The notes below the pieces were generated by a model that was not told the DNA's origin, made no database searches, and saw nothing but the letters and a program-made list of their open reading frames with translations. From Candidatus Obscuribacter sp. (GTDB taxonomy: Bacteria; Cyanobacteriota; Vampirovibrionia; Obscuribacterales; Obscuribacteraceae), in contig JADYXR010000122.1 of the NCBI GenBank assembly GCA_021772095.1, positions 62,001-126,000 of the forward strand: DNA of 64,000 nt, written 5' to 3'. Numbering within the stretch: the first letter of the stretch is position 1; every line of letters starts with the position of its first letter. The translations under genes were made by a program, and so were the position numbers. Shown piece by piece: positions 27,591-36,106 of this stretch.

Positions 27591-28307
27591 TTAGCGAGCT
27601 TCTCTGGTTTTTTCAGGCGCCTCTTCCGGCTTGTCGCCAGGTTTGTTTTCGCCCGGCTTGACTTGTTCTGGTCCCGGAACGGCGGGCGGTTTTTCTTCCG
27701 GCTTCTCAGGATCAGCGGGAACAGCCGGTTTGTCGCCAGGAGGTGCAACAGCAGGCGGTTTGTTCGGGTTAGAAGGAGGAGTTACTTCACCGGGGACAAC
27801 CGGTTTGTCGCCAGGAGGTGCATCAGCAGGCGGTTTGTTCGGGTTGGAAGGAGGAGTTACTTCACCGGGAACAACCGGTTTGTCGCCAGGAGGTCCAGCG
27901 GCAGGCGGTTTGTCGGTACCAGGAGGAACTTCGCCGGGGGTGTCCGGCTTGTCGCCAGGCGCTGAGCCAGGTGGTCTATCCGAACTCGGAGGTCTGTCAG
28001 GTCTGTCACCGGTTACAGGCGGTTCTGTTGGTCCTTCACCAGGTTTGTCGCCGGATGCCCCAGGTCTGCCTGGCGCATTTTGTTTAGTGTCGGAGCCGAA
28101 ATCGATTTGCATGTCGTTCAAAAATGGTGCCGCGCCTACAGCCGACTGCGCCAGGCGCTGCTCGGTCGCCTGACGTTGTTCTACCAGTGACTCCGCCCCT
28201 GGTGCCAGGACTGATCCACTGTTTAGACTTTCAAATGAAGGCGCTTTGGCGATTGATTGCTCGCCACTGGACCGGGCGACATTGTCGCCTGAAGGAGTTA
28301 ATGACAT
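27591..28307 (-). CDS. Proline-rich repeat protein, apparently frameshifted at its 3' end
   Basis: A 238-residue protein as read here. The N-terminal ~85 residues are moderately complex (SLTPSGDNVARSSGEQSIAK and onward). The rest is dominated by Pro, Gly, Asp and Lys, with a 25-residue repeat of PPGDKPVVPGEVTPPSNPNK type. No signal peptide recognised. The stop at 27591 follows a run of six A (27608-27613). Beyond it, an alternative frame continues with strongly coding-like Gly/Lys and then acidic residues to a stop at 27392, interrupted by one TGA. The true gene may therefore extend to 27392. Function unknown. Confidence 0.6.
   Translation of the reverse strand: MSLTPSGDNVARSSGEQSIAKAPSFESLNSGSVLAPGAESLVEQRQATEQRLAQSAVGAAPFLNDMQIDFGSDTKQNAPGRPGASGDKPGEGPTEPPVTGDRPDRPPSSDRPPGSAPGDKPDTPGEVPPGTDKPPAAGPPGDKPVVPGEVTPPSNPNKPPADAPPGDKPVVPGEVTPPSNPNKPPAVAPPGDKPAVPADPEKPEEKPPAVPGPEQVKPGENKPGDKPEEAPEKTREAR
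27727..27914 (-). repeat. 75-bp tandem repeat in proline-rich gene
   Basis: Units begin at 27727, 27802 and 27877 on the plus strand (exact spacing 75 bp, each opening with GGTTTGTCGCCAGGAGGT). The first two are nearly identical; the third is partial. They encode the 25-residue Pro/Gly repeat. Near-identity points to recent duplication and potential length variation. Confidence 0.85.
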
Positions 28308-28509
28308 TAGTAATAGTCCGGCTTAGAAACGGGGGAGAGGAATGGAAGTTCGACTACCACACTTGGAACATTGCTGCGTTACATCATCGTGACCAAAATT
28401 TCGTCGGAGTTCATTTAGCCTGACGTTCTGTTTTATCTTTTAAAGAACAAACTCGACGAGAACACAATGTATTAGGATCTGATTTCTAAAAACCACACGG
28501 AAGTATTTT

Positions 28510-28944
28510 GTGAGCCCTGTACGCAAACTCGAAATTGCAATCGTTGAGGAGCCCTTTGATAAGGACCTCCAGTCCTTCTTCGAAATTTTGCGACGCTACA
28601 ACAAATCAAAGGCAGGCGAATCCAATTTCAAGCCGCTATCTATATTCGTCAAAAACAAAAGCGGAAAAATTGTCGGCGGCCTTACCGGCGAAACCTATTG
28701 GGGCTGGCTTTTCGTTGAAAATTTGGCGCTGAGCGAATCAATGCGCAAAAGTGGTTACGGCGCTCAGCTTTTGAAAGCCGCTGAAGATGAAGCCGTGAAA
28801 CGCGGGTGCCATGCGGTTTATCTAGACACGTTCAGCTTTCAGGCGCGACCATTTTACGAGAAGCAAGGTTACCAACTATTCGGACAGTTGGACGAATTTC
28901 CACCAGGACATGCTCGATATTTTCTCTGGAAGAAGCTGGTTTAG
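28510..28944 (+). CDS. GNAT-family N-acetyltransferase
   Basis: A 144-residue protein of usual GNAT length. Motif A (LALSESMRKSGYGAQLLKAAEDEAVKRG, with the acetyl-CoA pyrophosphate loop R-K-S-G-Y-G) and motif B (AVYLDTFSFQARPFYEKQGYQLFG) are clear. It would transfer an acetyl group from acetyl-CoA to an amine; the substrate cannot be told. The start is GTG at 28510 with only a weak GGAAG upstream. It is convergent with the S41 protease, separated by a 17-bp degenerate repeat array. Confidence 0.85.
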   Translation: MSPVRKLEIAIVEEPFDKDLQSFFEILRRYNKSKAGESNFKPLSIFVKNKSGKIVGGLTGETYWGWLFVENLALSESMRKSGYGAQLLKAAEDEAVKRGCHAVYLDTFSFQARPFYEKQGYQLFGQLDEFPPGHARYFLWKKLV

Positions 28945-28958
28945 ACATTTGAATTTTC

Positions 28959-29061
28959 CAGCTATCTGATTTGTCCCAACTATCTGCACCATTCAACTAT
29001 CTGACCTGTTCAATGTCTGAATTGTTCAATTGTGCGGACCGTTCAACCTATTTAAGCTGTT
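28959..29061. repeat. Degenerate 17-bp tandem repeat array
   Basis: Seven unit starts at 28959, 28977, 28994, 29011, 29027, 29044 and 29062 (spacing 16-18, mostly 17). Approximate consensus CAACTATCTGACCTGTT. It fills the space between the GNAT and S41 protease genes and runs into the protease 3' end. Confidence 0.7.
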
Positions 29062-30331
29062 CAACAAGGGTCTCGCGTGCCGCTGATAGTTGTTTGTCGT
29101 AACCAACCTGATCGCGTGTTGCGTTATCTATCACCACATCCGGTGCTACACCGACGCCTTCTAAACGCACACCATCCAACGTGCCATCTAAAACAGCTAA
29201 ATATAATGACGCCTTGTCATCGACTTTAAACAGGCTACCTGCAAGAACCGCGCCCGCTGTTTTGGTACCTACGAGTTTGGCTCTGCCAGTCTGTTTGAAA
29301 CTGTAAGACAATAGTTCTTTTCCACTACGGCTGCCACCATTGATGATGGCTACTATTGGCTTATCGTAGTAATAGCGTGAGGTGTGTTTCTTGCCGTTGC
29401 GATCGATGGTTTGGAAATCCGGATATGCCTTTGGCGATCTATAGAATCGATCCAGGTCGTCCAGACTGTTGCCACCATAACCATCACGAAGATCGAAAAT
29501 GAGACCATCCGTGGTGCCAAGTTTACTTTCCAAAATATCATCAAGAGCTTCAAAACTCCGTCGTCCGCCGCTCCAAACGTGGATGTAGCCGATTTTCTTG
29601 GTGCCTGTTGTTTCGACTTTCGCGGATTTGCGCATCGCGTCGATGTAAGCAGTATAGATGTCTTCTTTTTCTGGTTTGATAACGATCGATTTCGACTCAC
29701 CGTTTCGCTCAATCGAGAACGTAATGTTTTTTCCTGCAGTATCAATGAAATTGGAGTAGCCAACGTAAGTGTGACCATTTACTGTCAATATTCGATCGCC
29801 TATTTGAAGACCGGCTTTGGATGCGGGGCTTCCGTCCAAGATGTACCGGACCTGATTATCTTCAAAAGGCGCACCGCCCGCGACAAAACCCACGTAATCA
29901 ATTTTGCCCTTGCTCAGTTTTTTGTTAAAATCGGAGAACAGTGCGTGCAGAAAATGATACATCTCATCGTTTATCGTCACGAAATTGCAGTGACTCGATT
30001 TCAACTCTCCGATTGCTGCACCCATAGACTTGCCTAGATCGCGCAACGTCTTGCTGTTTATGATCGCTTCATGATTTTTCTTCGCACCATCTTTCCATGC
30101 GGTTTGCGCAAGCTGTTTGCTGTAGAGCCGCTTCGCAATTAGAGCATCAACCTTGTCGAGAGCCCTTTGATTGTATTTCGCATCTATATAAAAGGATGGC
30201 GGCAATCCTTCCGATGATGTCGCCCACGCTGGATTGTTCAAACCGAGCGGAGCTGCGACCTGAATACCGAATAACAAAGCTGGAAGTGCGCCAAAAAAGG
30301 TTTCGCGAATTTTGCTTGACATGTTTATCAT
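29048..30331 (-). CDS. Secreted S41-family (C-terminal processing) peptidase with PDZ domain
   Basis: A 427-residue protein. Signal peptide region ~8-38 (ALPALLFGIQVAAPLG through PAWA). A helical N-terminal region is followed by a PDZ domain (~145-215, including SPASKAGLQIGDRILTVNG) and the S41 catalytic core (~240-400): IGYIHVWSGG, LIFDLRDGYGG, then the probable nucleophile Ser in NGGSRSGKELLSYSF and the Lys in VGTKTAGAVLAGSLF. CtpA/Tsp-type enzymes cleave periplasmic proteins from their C-termini. Its last codons lie within the 17-bp repeat array. Divergent from the AmpG-like permease. Confidence 0.88.
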   Translation of the reverse strand: MINMSSKIRETFFGALPALLFGIQVAAPLGLNNPAWATSSEGLPPSFYIDAKYNQRALDKVDALIAKRLYSKQLAQTAWKDGAKKNHEAIINSKTLRDLGKSMGAAIGELKSSHCNFVTINDEMYHFLHALFSDFNKKLSKGKIDYVGFVAGGAPFEDNQVRYILDGSPASKAGLQIGDRILTVNGHTYVGYSNFIDTAGKNITFSIERNGESKSIVIKPEKEDIYTAYIDAMRKSAKVETTGTKKIGYIHVWSGGRRSFEALDDILESKLGTTDGLIFDLRDGYGGNSLDDLDRFYRSPKAYPDFQTIDRNGKKHTSRYYYDKPIVAIINGGSRSGKELLSYSFKQTGRAKLVGTKTAGAVLAGSLFKVDDKASLYLAVLDGTLDGVRLEGVGVAPDVVIDNATRDQVGYDKQLSAARETLVEQLK

Positions 30332-30518
30332 TTAAAGGAGTCGATGCTAATAGTGTACGATACCACCCTTGATGCTTGTTGCATTTTAAATGCGTATTCT
30401 AGATGGTGCATATGTACATCTATGTGCACGCTCAGCACCTTCTGGCAGTATATCGTCGGCTGCATGCGTACGAATTTTTCATCGCTTAGAATGAAGCATC
30501 ACGTCGAGGACAGCTAAA

Positions 30519-31937
30519 TTGCGCTCAAAGGCGAAACCATCTTTATTTATTCCCACGCTGTACTTCGCGGAAGGTCTTCCGTACACGATCGTCAACGCGA
30601 TGTCTGTAATCTTCTACAAGAACATCGGCGCCAGTAACACCTACATCGGGCAGGCAACGAGTTTTCTCTCATTGCCGTGGACTTTGAAGTTTCTCTGGTC
30701 GCCGCTGGTTGATGTTTATGGAACAAAGCGCAAATGGATCTTGGTGGCGCAGGCGGTGCTCGGTCTGATTGCGTTTATGCTGGTCGGCGTCGTACTCATC
30801 CCCGATGGCATGATTGCGAGTGTCGCGATTTTTCTAATTATGGCAATCGCATCGGCCACGCATGACGTCGCTATCGACGGTTACTATCTCGATATTTTAA
30901 ACAAAGAACAGCAGGCGTTTTTTGTCGGAGTGAGAAACGCGTTTTACAAAGTCGCTCTGTTAGTGGGTTCCGGCGGGCTGGTTTTTCTAGCAGGTAAGCT
31001 GGCAGAAACCACCAGCCTTGGCGTCCGTGGCGGTTGGTGCGTTTCATTCACGGTCTGCGCGATTCTGTTGCTTGCCTGTTCTGCATTTCACGCGTTCGTT
31101 TTGCCTGAGCCAGAAAAAGATTTGTCGAAAAAGGAAAGTCCGGCTCTTACGTTAACGCCCAAAGAATTCGTAAAAGTTTTTGCCGATTGGTTAAAGCAAC
31201 CACGTATAGCAGTTGTCTTCTTCTATATCCTTGTTTTTCGAGCAGGCGACGCGTTCATGCTCAAGATGGCGCAGCCGTTCCTTTTAGACCCGGCTGAGAA
31301 AGGCGGTCTCTCGATTGCCACGTCCGATGTCGGCATCATATATGGAACGGTCGGCATGCTCTTCCTGCTGGCCGGTGGTATCATCGGCGGTGTTTTGGTT
31401 TCTCGCTATGGTTTGAAGCGTTGTTTGCTGCCCACAGCACTAATTCAGAACGGCGCAATCACCCTTTACTGGTGGCTCGCAGCGGCAAGACCGAGTGGAC
31501 CAGTTTCAATTCTCGGTTTCAACCTCACCGATGCGGTCAGCAAAATCACAACCTCGCCCGACTTGCTTCGATGGTTCGACCATAGACTGTTTGATACCAT
31601 CATGGTCAATTCATTCGAGCAATTCGCGTACGGTTTAGGAACCGCTGCCTACACCGTTTTTCTTTTAAGCACGGTGAAGTCGGAGTACAAAGCTGCTCAC
31701 TACGCGATCGCAACTGCGATCATGGCGTTTGGATTGATGATCCCAGGCTGGTACAGCGGATATCTCGTCGACACGTTTGGCTACGAGAAATTTTTTCTCG
31801 GCAGTTTTCTAGCAGCCTTTCCTGGAATGCTGGCGATTCTGTGGCTGCCGCTTGAAAAACCGGCGGACGAAACCGGCGCTGCTAAAGCGACTGGACCTCG
31901 CGCAGCAGACGACCATGCCAATGACGAAGACGCATAG
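30519..31937 (+). CDS. MFS permease of the AmpG/PAT type
   Basis: A 472-residue membrane protein with about 12 TM helices. The N-terminus LYFAEGLPYTIVN and the loop LWSPLVDVYGTKRKW are typical of the AmpG (muropeptide) and acetyl-CoA transporter (PAT) families. Further signatures are SATHDVAIDGYYLD after helix 4 and FEQFAYGLGTAAYTVFLLS in the C-terminal half. AmpG imports anhydromuropeptides for cell-wall recycling; substrate specificity here is inferred. Start TTG at 30519 with GAGGA upstream. The tail is hydrophilic and Ala/Asp-rich. Confidence 0.85.
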   Translation: MRSKAKPSLFIPTLYFAEGLPYTIVNAMSVIFYKNIGASNTYIGQATSFLSLPWTLKFLWSPLVDVYGTKRKWILVAQAVLGLIAFMLVGVVLIPDGMIASVAIFLIMAIASATHDVAIDGYYLDILNKEQQAFFVGVRNAFYKVALLVGSGGLVFLAGKLAETTSLGVRGGWCVSFTVCAILLLACSAFHAFVLPEPEKDLSKKESPALTLTPKEFVKVFADWLKQPRIAVVFFYILVFRAGDAFMLKMAQPFLLDPAEKGGLSIATSDVGIIYGTVGMLFLLAGGIIGGVLVSRYGLKRCLLPTALIQNGAITLYWWLAAARPSGPVSILGFNLTDAVSKITTSPDLLRWFDHRLFDTIMVNSFEQFAYGLGTAAYTVFLLSTVKSEYKAAHYAIATAIMAFGLMIPGWYSGYLVDTFGYEKFFLGSFLAAFPGMLAILWLPLEKPADETGAAKATGPRAADDHANDEDA

Positions 31938-32152
31938 AAGAACGAGCGGCACAACGGAAGACGATGCAAAGGACGTGTGATCTGCGCGGTAGCTGTCTGA
32001 ACTTTGATAGCGAAATCTAAAAGTCGTGTCATTCAAGCCTGGTACGGTGATATTCCCATTGACATCTGGATCGTCTGGATCTAATCTCTATGCATCGCAC
32101 AAATATTGATCTATAAATAGGCAGCAAGCCGGGCGACAGCGAGGGCGAATTG

Positions 32153-32971
32153 ATGAGACTTTTGCAAACAGCATTGATGATGGCAGTGATTTCGGGACTC
32201 TGTATCGGAGCACCGGCGTTTGCCGCAACTGACTTTGACCGAGGAAGCGATCTCTACGCAAAGGGGCAATTTCAAGCCGCTTCTGATGCGTTTATTGACG
32301 CGATTTGCAAAAATCCGAAAGCTTATCCTGCCCACTACGCGCTGGCGAACTCGTACATGAAGCTCGGCAAATCGGGCGAGGCTCAGACTGAATATGAGAT
32401 GTGCCTTGAGATGTATCCCGACCAGAAGACTAAGTCCAATTGCCAGAAGGCGCTGCTTTATTTGAACGGTTCAACTAAGGCGCTGGCAATTCCAGCCAGC
32501 GGCGATGGTTCCGGCCAATTAGGTTCGAAACTGGCTGCCGAAGGTGAACGTCGAGCAGCGCAGGCACAAGCGGTCGCTGACAGACAAAAAGCTTCGATTG
32601 AAAAAAATGCACAGAAGAGTGCAGAACGATATAAAGACCATGCCAAGGCTCAAATCGAGTCAATGAAAGCGAATTCGTCCTGGTGGACACTTGATCGCGA
32701 AGCCGGAACAATGGTGCCGGTGATCGGCGGAGCCGAACAAGCGGCCATCGAAATGGGCGACAAATTGGCTGAGCATGCGGTAAATTCTGCCAAAACCAAA
32801 GCAGCATCCGTGCAACCTTCACTCGGCACAACCGATGCCACCGATGGATTGCGCAGCCAACTCAACGCAAGCGGACATTCGAGTGTCAGACTCAGTCCTG
32901 TTGGAACGAACGTGTACGTTCGCAATTACGAATCTAATCAAGTTGCTGGAAAATCCGGCGGCGTCCGTTAG
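32153..32971 (+). CDS. Secreted TPR-containing protein
   Basis: A 272-residue protein from the ATG at 32153 (GCGAGGGCG upstream; TTG three bases earlier also possible). Signal peptide MRLLQTALMMAVISGLCIGAPAFA. Two to three TPR motifs at ~25-105 (LYAKGQFQAASDAFIDAIC, AHYALANSYMKLGKSGEAQTEYEM). A charged helical region ~130-170 (AAQAQAVADRQKASIEKNAQ) may form a coiled coil. The C-terminal part is Ala/Ser-rich. It is followed by a strong bidirectional terminator. Function unknown. Confidence 0.7.
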   Translation: MRLLQTALMMAVISGLCIGAPAFAATDFDRGSDLYAKGQFQAASDAFIDAICKNPKAYPAHYALANSYMKLGKSGEAQTEYEMCLEMYPDQKTKSNCQKALLYLNGSTKALAIPASGDGSGQLGSKLAAEGERRAAQAQAVADRQKASIEKNAQKSAERYKDHAKAQIESMKANSSWWTLDREAGTMVPVIGGAEQAAIEMGDKLAEHAVNSAKTKAASVQPSLGTTDATDGLRSQLNASGHSSVRLSPVGTNVYVRNYESNQVAGKSGGVR

Positions 32972-32994
32972 GTCCAACGATAAACAAGTATTCT

Positions 32995-33030
32995 AATAGG
33001 GCGGCACTAAATACGGTGCCGCCCTATTTT
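32995..33030. terminator. Strong bidirectional intrinsic terminator
   Basis: A perfect 13-bp stem (arms 32995-33007 and 33016-33028, 8-nt loop) with TTTT after it on the plus strand and A-rich sequence before it, giving T on the minus strand. It serves the TPR gene (plus) and the gluconokinase gene (minus), whose stop codon lies inside the right arm. Confidence 0.85.
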
Positions 33031-33539
33031 GCTTTTGATTTCTTTGCCACTGTTGAATTGTTGACATGATCACTAATGTCATCGACTACCTCTTCAACAG
33101 TTCTATTTGCGTCGACGACAATGGCGTCTGATGGCTCTTCCAATGTATCGAACTGACTTTTGAGCAACTCCGGATTCATGAATTCGTGATGCCTAGCTTC
33201 CAGACGCGCGGCCACGGTTTCAAAGTCGACTTTTAAATAAACGACCATCAAGTCATGCGCCGCCTCCGAAAATTTCTCTCTGTACGAAGATTTCAAAGCA
33301 GAGCAGGCGAGGATCGTTGCCTGTCCGTTCTCACTTCGTTTTTTCAGCAATTCAGACAAGTCTGACAACCAGGGTAATCGGTCAGCGTCAGTCAACGGAA
33401 TACCTGCTTGCATCTTGCCTTTATTTTCTTCTGAATGGAAATCGTCGGCGTCTTCGAAATCGCATGAGAGCCGTTGCGCCAGCGATTTGCCGATTGTGGT
33501 TTTGCCGCTTCCGGAAACGCCCATGAGTAGGATAATCAA
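33024..33539 (-). CDS. gntK: Gluconokinase
   Basis: A 171-residue P-loop kinase. Walker A motif GVSGSGKT is at residues 7-14. Family-specific segments are FEDADDFHSEENKGKMQAGIPLTDADRLPWL, ILACSALKSSYREKF, VYLKVDFETVAARLEARHHEFMNPELLKSQFDTLEEP. It phosphorylates D-gluconate to 6-phosphogluconate for the pentose phosphate or Entner-Doudoroff route. Length is normal apart from a Lys-rich tail (KKSKAK). No gluconate permease or regulator lies beside it. Confidence 0.93.
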   Translation of the reverse strand: MIILLMGVSGSGKTTIGKSLAQRLSCDFEDADDFHSEENKGKMQAGIPLTDADRLPWLSDLSELLKKRSENGQATILACSALKSSYREKFSEAAHDLMVVYLKVDFETVAARLEARHHEFMNPELLKSQFDTLEEPSDAIVVDANRTVEEVVDDISDHVNNSTVAKKSKAK

Positions 33540-33740
33540 GCTGTAGCCTCGTTAACCTGAACAGCGCTCAATAATACAATGCTTAGCGATTTGGCGGGCG
33601 GTGGTTATTTGGCCGGACGGGGAGGGTAAGAAGTTGTCTGGAGCTTAATTACGAGTGGCTCGAAGTACGAATATTTAGCGGCACCAGATATGATACCAGC
33701 TTAATAAGTCGCTTTCGGAAGTGGAATTTTCAAATCAATC

Positions 33741-33746
33741 TATAAT
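33741..33746 (+). promoter_or_regulatory. TATAAT -10 candidate
   Basis: A perfect TATAAT lies 44 bp ahead of the ATG of the secreted protein at 33790. The -35 region is poor, so confidence is limited. Confidence 0.4.
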
Positions 33747-33789
33747 GAATTGGAAGTAAGACAGACAGCAGTTAAGAATGGAGATTGTC

Positions 33790-35484
33790 ATGCGTAAATC
33801 GCAGTCGAATTCAAAGAGGTTACCGGCAGCTATGTTGTCGGCGATGCTTTTGCTGAGCACGTGTAATCCCGGCGTTTGCCAGACCTCAAGCGGCGATCCG
33901 TTGAAGTCAGGCGATCTAGGGAAGGGCGCGGCTAACGCTTCTGATTCAAAATCTACGGATTCAAAACCTGCTGATGTGAAACCACCAGCACCGAATTCGA
34001 AATCACCCGAGTCTGACAGCCGTTCTGCAAGTGATACCGTTTGGTCGCTCGATAGCAAACTGGAAAAGAAAGTCGAGCAGGAGTTGGACAAACCAGGCGC
34101 CGATCCTCAGATGCCATCAGGAGATGACGTTCTTAATTCACTGAAAGATCAATTTCCGAAAGTAGCGATTCCAAGTTCACAAGGACCATCGCAGCCGGCT
34201 ACCCAGTCAGGAAGCCAGCCTGCGAGCACGTCGGCGACTGCGGACCCGACTAAAAATTTGGGACCGACCACTGTCGATCCTGCCAAGGTTCTAATGAAGG
34301 CTCAGCCTGATGCGACTAAATCAGGAACTGGTCTGCCTTCCACCGCGCCACAAAATAATCAGGGCGTGACGTTCTCCGGAACTCAACCGAGCGCTGCTGG
34401 CAAAGCGGCAGCCGCAGCCGAGAAAGACAAACCAATCAATCTCTCCAGTGGAACACTGACTGGACGTATCGAACAAATCTCGGGTGAAGGCGACGTCAGG
34501 ATGCCGGTTTTGAAAACTCAAGCCGCTGTCCTCGATCCGCGCGGCAAGCTTCTGCCTGCTGAAATTGAAAAGTACTCAGGCACCATCGCCAAGTCGTTCC
34601 CAACCGATTTCCGCGGCGTCTGGGGCGGCAATATGCAAATCTGGAGCTATCGCTACAGTCCTGACTACTTGGTTGTAGACAGAGCGGAAGCGATAAGCAG
34701 CGCCAATGTTCTTAAAGCGAAGCGCTCCGGCGCCGTTAATTTCAATTTCCACAATGACGCAAGAACCGGACAGGTAGCGCTTGAACCTGCAACCGTTCTG
34801 CTCACAGTACCAATTAAAGATACGAATACTTTCGCTCAAATGGCTGCCGGCGGCGGTGGCGGGCAGATGGGTCAATTCGGCGGCATGTTCAACCAGATGA
34901 TGGGCAACATGGAAGCGCCCGTGATTGGCATTCACTTCGGCAAAGCCTCGGCAAACAGCATGGAGCGCGGAGTTTCAGGCAACGACTTCAATCAGGTCGT
35001 CGCCAAGAACGTCATCCGCATGCTTGGTCCCGGCGTGCTCGAGCAGCAGATCGTCACCAAGTTCACGACCAAGACGCCTGGTGGAAAAACCAACTCCGGT
35101 TTCGACGAAAGCGTTATGCGTTTCAAGAAGCTTGATAACAACCGCCTTTACGTTTTGTGTGCAGCGGTTAAGTATGGGCACACCGGAAAATATTTGAGCA
35201 AATTGATCATGTATGGAACCGTCGACCGCAACCGCCGCATGGACACAAACCCAATGGGCAACATGAATTCCATGATGGGCGGCATGATGAACATGGGCGA
35301 CATGCAGAAGATGATGAACGGCATGGCTGGTCAGGGCGGCGGTGGTCCAGTGAAAGTGCCTCAGGGCGGCGTCCACAGCCTTCCTGGCATGGGTGGACTG
35401 GGCGGCACCGGAGGGCTCAATGGCGCCGGTGGTTTAAATGACATTTTGAAACAGCTCAACCAACTTCAAAATAAACCGAGGTAG
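33790..35484 (+). CDS. Secreted protein with Met/Gly-rich segments
   Basis: A 564-residue protein from the ATG at 33790 (TGGAG upstream; ATG at 33778 is in frame). Signal peptide MRKSQSNSKRLPAAMLSAMLLLSTCNPGVC, possibly a lipoprotein since LSTC resembles a lipobox. Residues ~35-220 are Ser/Pro/Asp-rich linker. A folded domain begins near KTQAAVLDPRGKLLPAEIEKY. It contains a Gly/Met/Gln insertion (GGGGQMGQFGGMFNQMMGNM). The C-terminus has repeated Met/Gly/Asn (NPMGNMNSMMGGMMNMGDM) ending in a Gly-rich stretch and a helix. Met-rich segments can bind copper, but that is speculative. Family not recognised. Confidence 0.7.
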   Translation: MRKSQSNSKRLPAAMLSAMLLLSTCNPGVCQTSSGDPLKSGDLGKGAANASDSKSTDSKPADVKPPAPNSKSPESDSRSASDTVWSLDSKLEKKVEQELDKPGADPQMPSGDDVLNSLKDQFPKVAIPSSQGPSQPATQSGSQPASTSATADPTKNLGPTTVDPAKVLMKAQPDATKSGTGLPSTAPQNNQGVTFSGTQPSAAGKAAAAAEKDKPINLSSGTLTGRIEQISGEGDVRMPVLKTQAAVLDPRGKLLPAEIEKYSGTIAKSFPTDFRGVWGGNMQIWSYRYSPDYLVVDRAEAISSANVLKAKRSGAVNFNFHNDARTGQVALEPATVLLTVPIKDTNTFAQMAAGGGGGQMGQFGGMFNQMMGNMEAPVIGIHFGKASANSMERGVSGNDFNQVVAKNVIRMLGPGVLEQQIVTKFTTKTPGGKTNSGFDESVMRFKKLDNNRLYVLCAAVKYGHTGKYLSKLIMYGTVDRNRRMDTNPMGNMNSMMGGMMNMGDMQKMMNGMAGQGGGGPVKVPQGGVHSLPGMGGLGGTGGLNGAGGLNDILKQLNQLQNKPR

Positions 35485-35516
35485 AATCATTTCTTAAATG
35501 CAGTAAACCCCTCGCC

Positions 35517-36047
35517 GTGAGTGCCATGAATTTAGAGAAATTGGCGGAAGTTGTTGAAAACATGATCATTCAACACGATTACCCGGGCTTCGAGCCTCGT
35601 GCTTTGCTACTGGGTCTGCCTGATGAAGTCACTAAAGCACCGGCAAAAGTTTTCGGCGATGGTTTGCGTCACGAGAATGTTTTTGTGAGACTGGCGTCGC
35701 TGCGCTGGTTTCAAGAGCGTCCAGGTCTGGCGAGAAGTTACATGATCAAGGTCGTGTTGCCGATGCTTAAAGATGTCGACCCGTATGTGCGCATGGAAAC
35801 CATTAGATTGATTGAGCGCGCGACAGAACCAAACCAAGAGATGGTTTTACAAATCTCGCCATTGCTTCAGGATGAAAATCCGGAAGTGCAGAGATGGGCA
35901 GCTAGAGCCTTAGGCAAGCTGTGCAAAAAATTGAAGATCAAAGATCAAACAATTATCGAGAGTTTGCAAGTGGCTGCTGCTGCGCCTGATTCTCAGTTGA
36001 GAGGCAAGGCCGAAAAAGCACTTCGCAAAATCGGAGTGTACGACTAG
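35517..36047 (+). CDS. HEAT-repeat protein
   Basis: A 176-residue helical protein with about four HEAT repeats, e.g. HENVFVRLASLRWFQERPG, MLKDVDPYVRMETIRLIERA and LLQDENPEVQRWAARALGKL. HEAT arrays bind proteins or, in related phycobilin lyases, pigments. The start may be GTG at 35517 or ATG at 35526; neither has a strong ribosome binding site. Only 32 bp separate it from the Met/Gly-rich protein gene, so they may be co-transcribed. Confidence 0.75.
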   Translation: MSAMNLEKLAEVVENMIIQHDYPGFEPRALLLGLPDEVTKAPAKVFGDGLRHENVFVRLASLRWFQERPGLARSYMIKVVLPMLKDVDPYVRMETIRLIERATEPNQEMVLQISPLLQDENPEVQRWAARALGKLCKKLKIKDQTIIESLQVAAAAPDSQLRGKAEKALRKIGVYD

Positions 36048-36106
36048 GTCGCATGCTGTTCGATCGTAGTGTGCAAATTGCTTTGTTCACCAATCCGCAC
36101 TGAATT

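Noticed and set aside
28959-29061. CRISPR-like interpretation of the 17-bp repeats
   Set aside because: Units are contiguous, degenerate and lack unique spacers of constant size; no cas genes nearby.
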